Part shown: positions 47,941 through 48,291 of the stretch, piece by piece
How positions within the stretch are numbered: the first letter of the stretch is position 1
Layout of the letters: every line of letters begins with the position of its first letter
IMG/VR virus record: IMGVR_UViG_3300020436_003376
Location: 1 to 48,291 of that record
Source of the DNA: a virus
DNA length: 48,291 nt
Direction: 5' to 3' (one strand)
Notes under the pieces: model-generated
Databases searched by the model: none
Seen by the model: only the letters and a program-made list of their open reading frames with translations
Told to the model about the DNA's origin: nothing
Translations under genes and position numbers: made by a program

Positions 47941-48291
47941 CAAAGTTTTTGTTTCAGAGAAACTTTGCGTAAAACTCTTACCGTCTTTTTTACGGCTACC
48001 TTTCGTATTTCTCTGGGACATAGGTGCATACTGAACCTACCGTACGTCTTACGCATACGTGTTCTGCTTTTTCGTTCCCCGTCACATCAGCCGTCTGCTT
48101 GAGATCATTCTCTACGTTGCAGGTAACTAGGGGAGAGCAGTCCCTTAGACTCTCTATTGTCGTTTGGTCAATCATTACACCATTGAACAATCTCTAATAG
48201 AGGTTAGAAGGTTATGATTTTATCAGTAACCCCTCAGGCGAAGTAACCCTCTATGCTTTTGTATATGCAGACTTACAAGAGGCTAACTACC
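47941..48291 (-). ncRNA. Structured RNA element C, open at the right edge
   Basis: At least 350 nt without a convincing gene, GC-richer than the surroundings and folded from end to end on the minus strand: GGTTA...TAACC at 48210-48231; CTCT, ATTGT and TCAAT stems at 48152-48202; AGAGAGTC with GACT and CTCT at 48134-48155; CCCC plus GTTAC paired with GTGAC plus GGGG (48123-48133 with 48077-48085, one G-U) enclosing CTGC/GCAG; and CAAAGTTT with AAACTTTG at 47941-47967. The size and the phage/tRNA setting recall GOLLD/ROOL-type giant RNAs, but I cannot match their consensus. Confidence 0.55.

Noticed and set aside
47996-48190. 64-aa minus-strand ORF at the right edge
   Set aside because: Cys- and Val-rich composition unlike the other proteins, no ribosome-binding site, and it runs through several hairpin arms of the structured RNA region.
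1-48291. CRISPR array, IS element or integrase
   Set aside because: No regularly spaced direct repeats, transposase or integrase motifs were seen. The repeated sequences are promoters.

Overview
The window reads as a piece of a large, AT-rich tailed-phage genome, most likely a T4-type marine myovirus. Essentially every gene lies on the minus strand, and genes are packed with 1-20 nt overlaps (ATGA, TAATG). It holds six CCA-encoding tRNA genes, a T4-type 5'-3' exonuclease (RNase H), a PD-(D/E)XK nuclease, a SleB-like cell-wall hydrolase, a TATAAATA late promoter, and dozens of tiny conserved-looking ORFs behind sigma70-type promoters. No capsid, tail, terminase or polymerase gene is present, so the phage call rests on this context. 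The host is not shown; an AT-rich marine bacterium is a guess from base composition and gene types.

Layout, following transcription from right to left. (1) 47.47-48.29 kb has no convincing protein gene. It is visibly richer in G+C and full of hairpins, several with G-U pairs that work only on the minus strand, and it contains two promoters. I read it as structured non-coding RNA. (2) 41.5-47.5 kb is a glycan-decoration operon: a cytidylyltransferase resembling the domain fused to PEP mutases, an iron-alcohol-dehydrogenase-like reductase, LicD, a three-domain nucleotidyltransferase/HAD/kinase protein, a putative glycosyltransferase and a dTDP-glucose 4,6-dehydratase. Next come an Asp-hydroxylase-like protein and a HIT protein (40.4-41.4 kb). 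(3) 28.2-40.4 kb is an accessory region of about 35 small genes in short operons. Each operon starts at a TTGACA-N16-TATTAT-type promoter with a similar leader, and in five cases the -35 box contains the stop codon of the gene before it. Its recognisable proteins are GMP reductase, a zincin, a PD-(D/E)XK-like nuclease and a 2OG oxygenase. (4) 20.4-28.2 kb holds tRNAs, the SleB-like hydrolase behind a late promoter, a GT4 glycosyltransferase and T4-type core functions. (5) 0-20.4 kb is one continuous run of enzymes resembling a natural-product or sugar-modification cluster. It encodes three radical SAM proteins, a flavin halogenase, a nitroreductase, a NodU-type carbamoyltransferase, an amidinotransferase with an intact catalytic triad, two 2OG oxygenases, an adenylate-forming enzyme, a UDP-sugar-dehydrogenase-like protein, three related glycosyltransferase-like proteins and three SGNH-like proteins (a fourth lies at 26.7-27.6 kb).

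Taken together, the window suggests a phage carrying two biosynthetic programmes, one for CDP-activated phosphonate or phosphocholine decoration and one of unknown product built from tailoring enzymes, plus a candidate large structured RNA. These are the most interesting parts. All function calls come from reading motifs by eye; no search was run.
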